From an uncultured Collinsella sp. (GTDB taxonomy: Bacteria; Actinomycetota; Coriobacteriia; Coriobacteriales; Coriobacteriaceae), in assembly GCA_900554595.1 (NCBI GenBank), contig USHZ01000123.1:1-5828 (forward strand): a stretch of DNA of 5,828 nt, given 5' to 3'. Positions 5,242 through 5,828 of the stretch are shown piece by piece (the first letter of the stretch is position 1; the number at the start of each line of letters is the position of its first letter). The notes under the pieces were generated by a model. The model searched no databases, was not told the origin of the DNA, and saw only the letters and a program-made list of their open reading frames with translations. The position numbers were made by a program, and so were the translations under genes.

Positions 5242-5275
5242 AGTTAGGCACAAAACAATTCATCTACCTAACTAA
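5240..5275. promoter_or_regulatory. inverted-repeat operator, probably for the MarR protein
   Basis: TTAGTTAGG (5240-5248) and CCTAACTAA (5267-5275) are perfect 9-bp inverted arms separated by 18 nt. The left arm overlaps the end of the -10 box and the probable transcription start, and the right arm lies in the leader. The arm-to-arm distance is large for one MarR dimer, so two dimers or one dimer per arm may bind; CCTA..TAGG at 5234-5248 gives a possible smaller palindrome around the left arm. Autorepression is the usual arrangement in this family; here it is inferred. Confidence 0.65.
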
Positions 5276-5276
5276 A

Positions 5277-5284
5277 GAAAGGAG
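5277..5284 (+). promoter_or_regulatory. ribosome binding site of marR
   Basis: GAAAGGAG ends 12 nt before the ATG at 5297, a strong purine run with slightly long spacing. No other in-frame ATG is nearer, so this start is kept. Confidence 0.6.
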
Positions 5285-5296
5285 CGAAGATTAGAT

Positions 5297-5800
5297 ATGT
5301 GTGTTGAACCACACGCCCATCCGCATGAACCCGGCGACGACCCCTCGCAGCCGGCAGACGAGCCCGAGACTCAGTCCAAGGAGGACCGTCTCGCCAAGAG
5401 AATCCTCCATGGGCTGGGGTTTTGCGGCCATTACATGCATTTTCACGGCGGCGGCATATCTGGCAAGGCGCCCATCGTCTGCCTGCTCGCCAAGCAGCCG
5501 ACCGGCGAGCTGTCCCAACAAGAGCTCGGCATGCACTTCGACCTCAAGCCGGGGTCCCTTTCCGAGATTCTGTCCAAGCTCGAACTGGGCGGTCTTATCG
5601 AGCGCAGTCGCAATCCCAAAGACCGTCGGCAGCTCACCATCCGCCTGACCGATGCGGGATGGGAAAAGGCCCGCGTTGAGCAGGCAGCCCGCATTCGCTT
5701 TAGAGAGCAGGCCTTTAGTGCCCTCACCCACGACGAGCGCGAGGACCTCGCCGAAATGCTCGAGAAAATCCGTGTAACCTGGGAGGAACTGGATGATTAA
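5297..5800 (+). CDS. MarR-family transcriptional regulator with His/Cys-rich N-terminal region
   Basis: The 167-residue protein has a MarR winged helix at about residues 57-122: LSQQELGMHFDLKPGSLSEI leads into the recognition helix, followed by LSKLELGGLIERSRNPKDRR and the wing QLTIRLTDAG. A C-terminal helix (about 123-167) should help dimerisation. The first 35 residues are polar, acidic and probably disordered (HAHPHEPGDD). A compact HGLGFCGHYMHFHGGGISGK segment (38-57) contains H38, C43, H45, H48 and H50, plus H6, H8, H10 and C2 upstream. A similar H-rich helix before GGG-x-SG is, from memory, seen in MarR proteins beside ABC exporters in Coriobacteria and Clostridia. The protein probably represses its own operon through the inverted repeat at 5240-5275. 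The signal may be a metal, oxidant or drug. The stop overlaps the next start by 8 nt. Confidence 0.92.
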   Translation: MCVEPHAHPHEPGDDPSQPADEPETQSKEDRLAKRILHGLGFCGHYMHFHGGGISGKAPIVCLLAKQPTGELSQQELGMHFDLKPGSLSEILSKLELGGLIERSRNPKDRRQLTIRLTDAGWEKARVEQAARIRFREQAFSALTHDEREDLAEMLEKIRVTWEELDD

Positions 5801-5828
5801 AACCCTCATGGGCAGCATCCGCGACTAT
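5793..5828 (+). CDS. start of a downstream gene, probably ABC multidrug-type exporter (partial)
   Basis: ATG at 5793 overlaps the marR stop by 8 nt (ATGATTAA), with GGGAGG 6 nt upstream, a strong sign of translational coupling. Only twelve codons are visible before the window ends: MIKTLMGSIRDY. This short basic, amphipathic start resembles the N-termini of fused permease-ATPase ABC exporters that commonly follow this type of MarR gene. Twelve residues cannot prove the family. The start itself is well supported; the product is an inference from context. Confidence 0.55.
   Translation, partial: MIKTLMGSIRDY

Noticed and set aside
5291..5818. 175-codon minus-strand open frame
   Set aside because: It is antisense to the complete MarR gene with its promoter and ribosome site.

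Overview
The window looks like chromosomal DNA from a high-GC, gut-type actinobacterium of the Coriobacteriia, most likely Collinsella or a close relative. This is an inference from codon composition, the His-rich MarR/ABC-exporter pair and the style of the intergenic palindromes; no rRNA or marker was available to prove it. Nothing in the window is clearly a new defence or mobile system. The unusual content is in the intergenic DNA and in the control regions.

Layout, left to right. Positions 1-250 hold a possible terminator tail and a long, nearly continuous hairpin (about 43-224). Four genes then lie on the minus strand; in transcription order they are recQ (4828-2852), a GntR/HutC-family regulator (2849-2094), a two-domain SIS sugar-phosphate protein resembling FrlB-type deglycases (1951-983), and a metal-dependent cyclase/kynurenine-formamidase-fold hydrolase (898-251). 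recQ and the regulator gene are separated by only 2 nt. The SIS gene has its own promoter, flanked by two copies of a 17-nt GTTCTAT-type repeat that are good candidates for operators of the adjacent GntR protein. A strong hairpin sits between the SIS and cyclase genes and could make the second gene weakly expressed.

Positions 4829-5296 are a 468-nt divergent intergenic region. It holds a minus-strand TATAAT for recQ, a GC-rich palindrome, a tandem 29-nt repeat plus a perfect 20-bp inverted repeat, a second hairpin element with 14-bp outer arms, and a 12-bp stem-loop. It ends with a clear plus-strand promoter (TTGACA, 17 nt, TAGATT) overlapped by a 9-bp inverted repeat. That promoter drives a MarR-family regulator (5297-5800) with an unusual His/Cys-rich N-terminal half. 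The regulator gene overlaps by 8 nt the start of what is probably an ABC multidrug-type exporter, which is cut off by the window end.

Working model (inference): the GntR protein represses the SIS-cyclase unit and is relieved by a phosphorylated sugar or amino-sugar ligand. The MarR protein represses its own operon, including the exporter, until a drug, metal or oxidant signal is sensed. recQ is a housekeeping repair helicase that happens to lie between these two small regulons.
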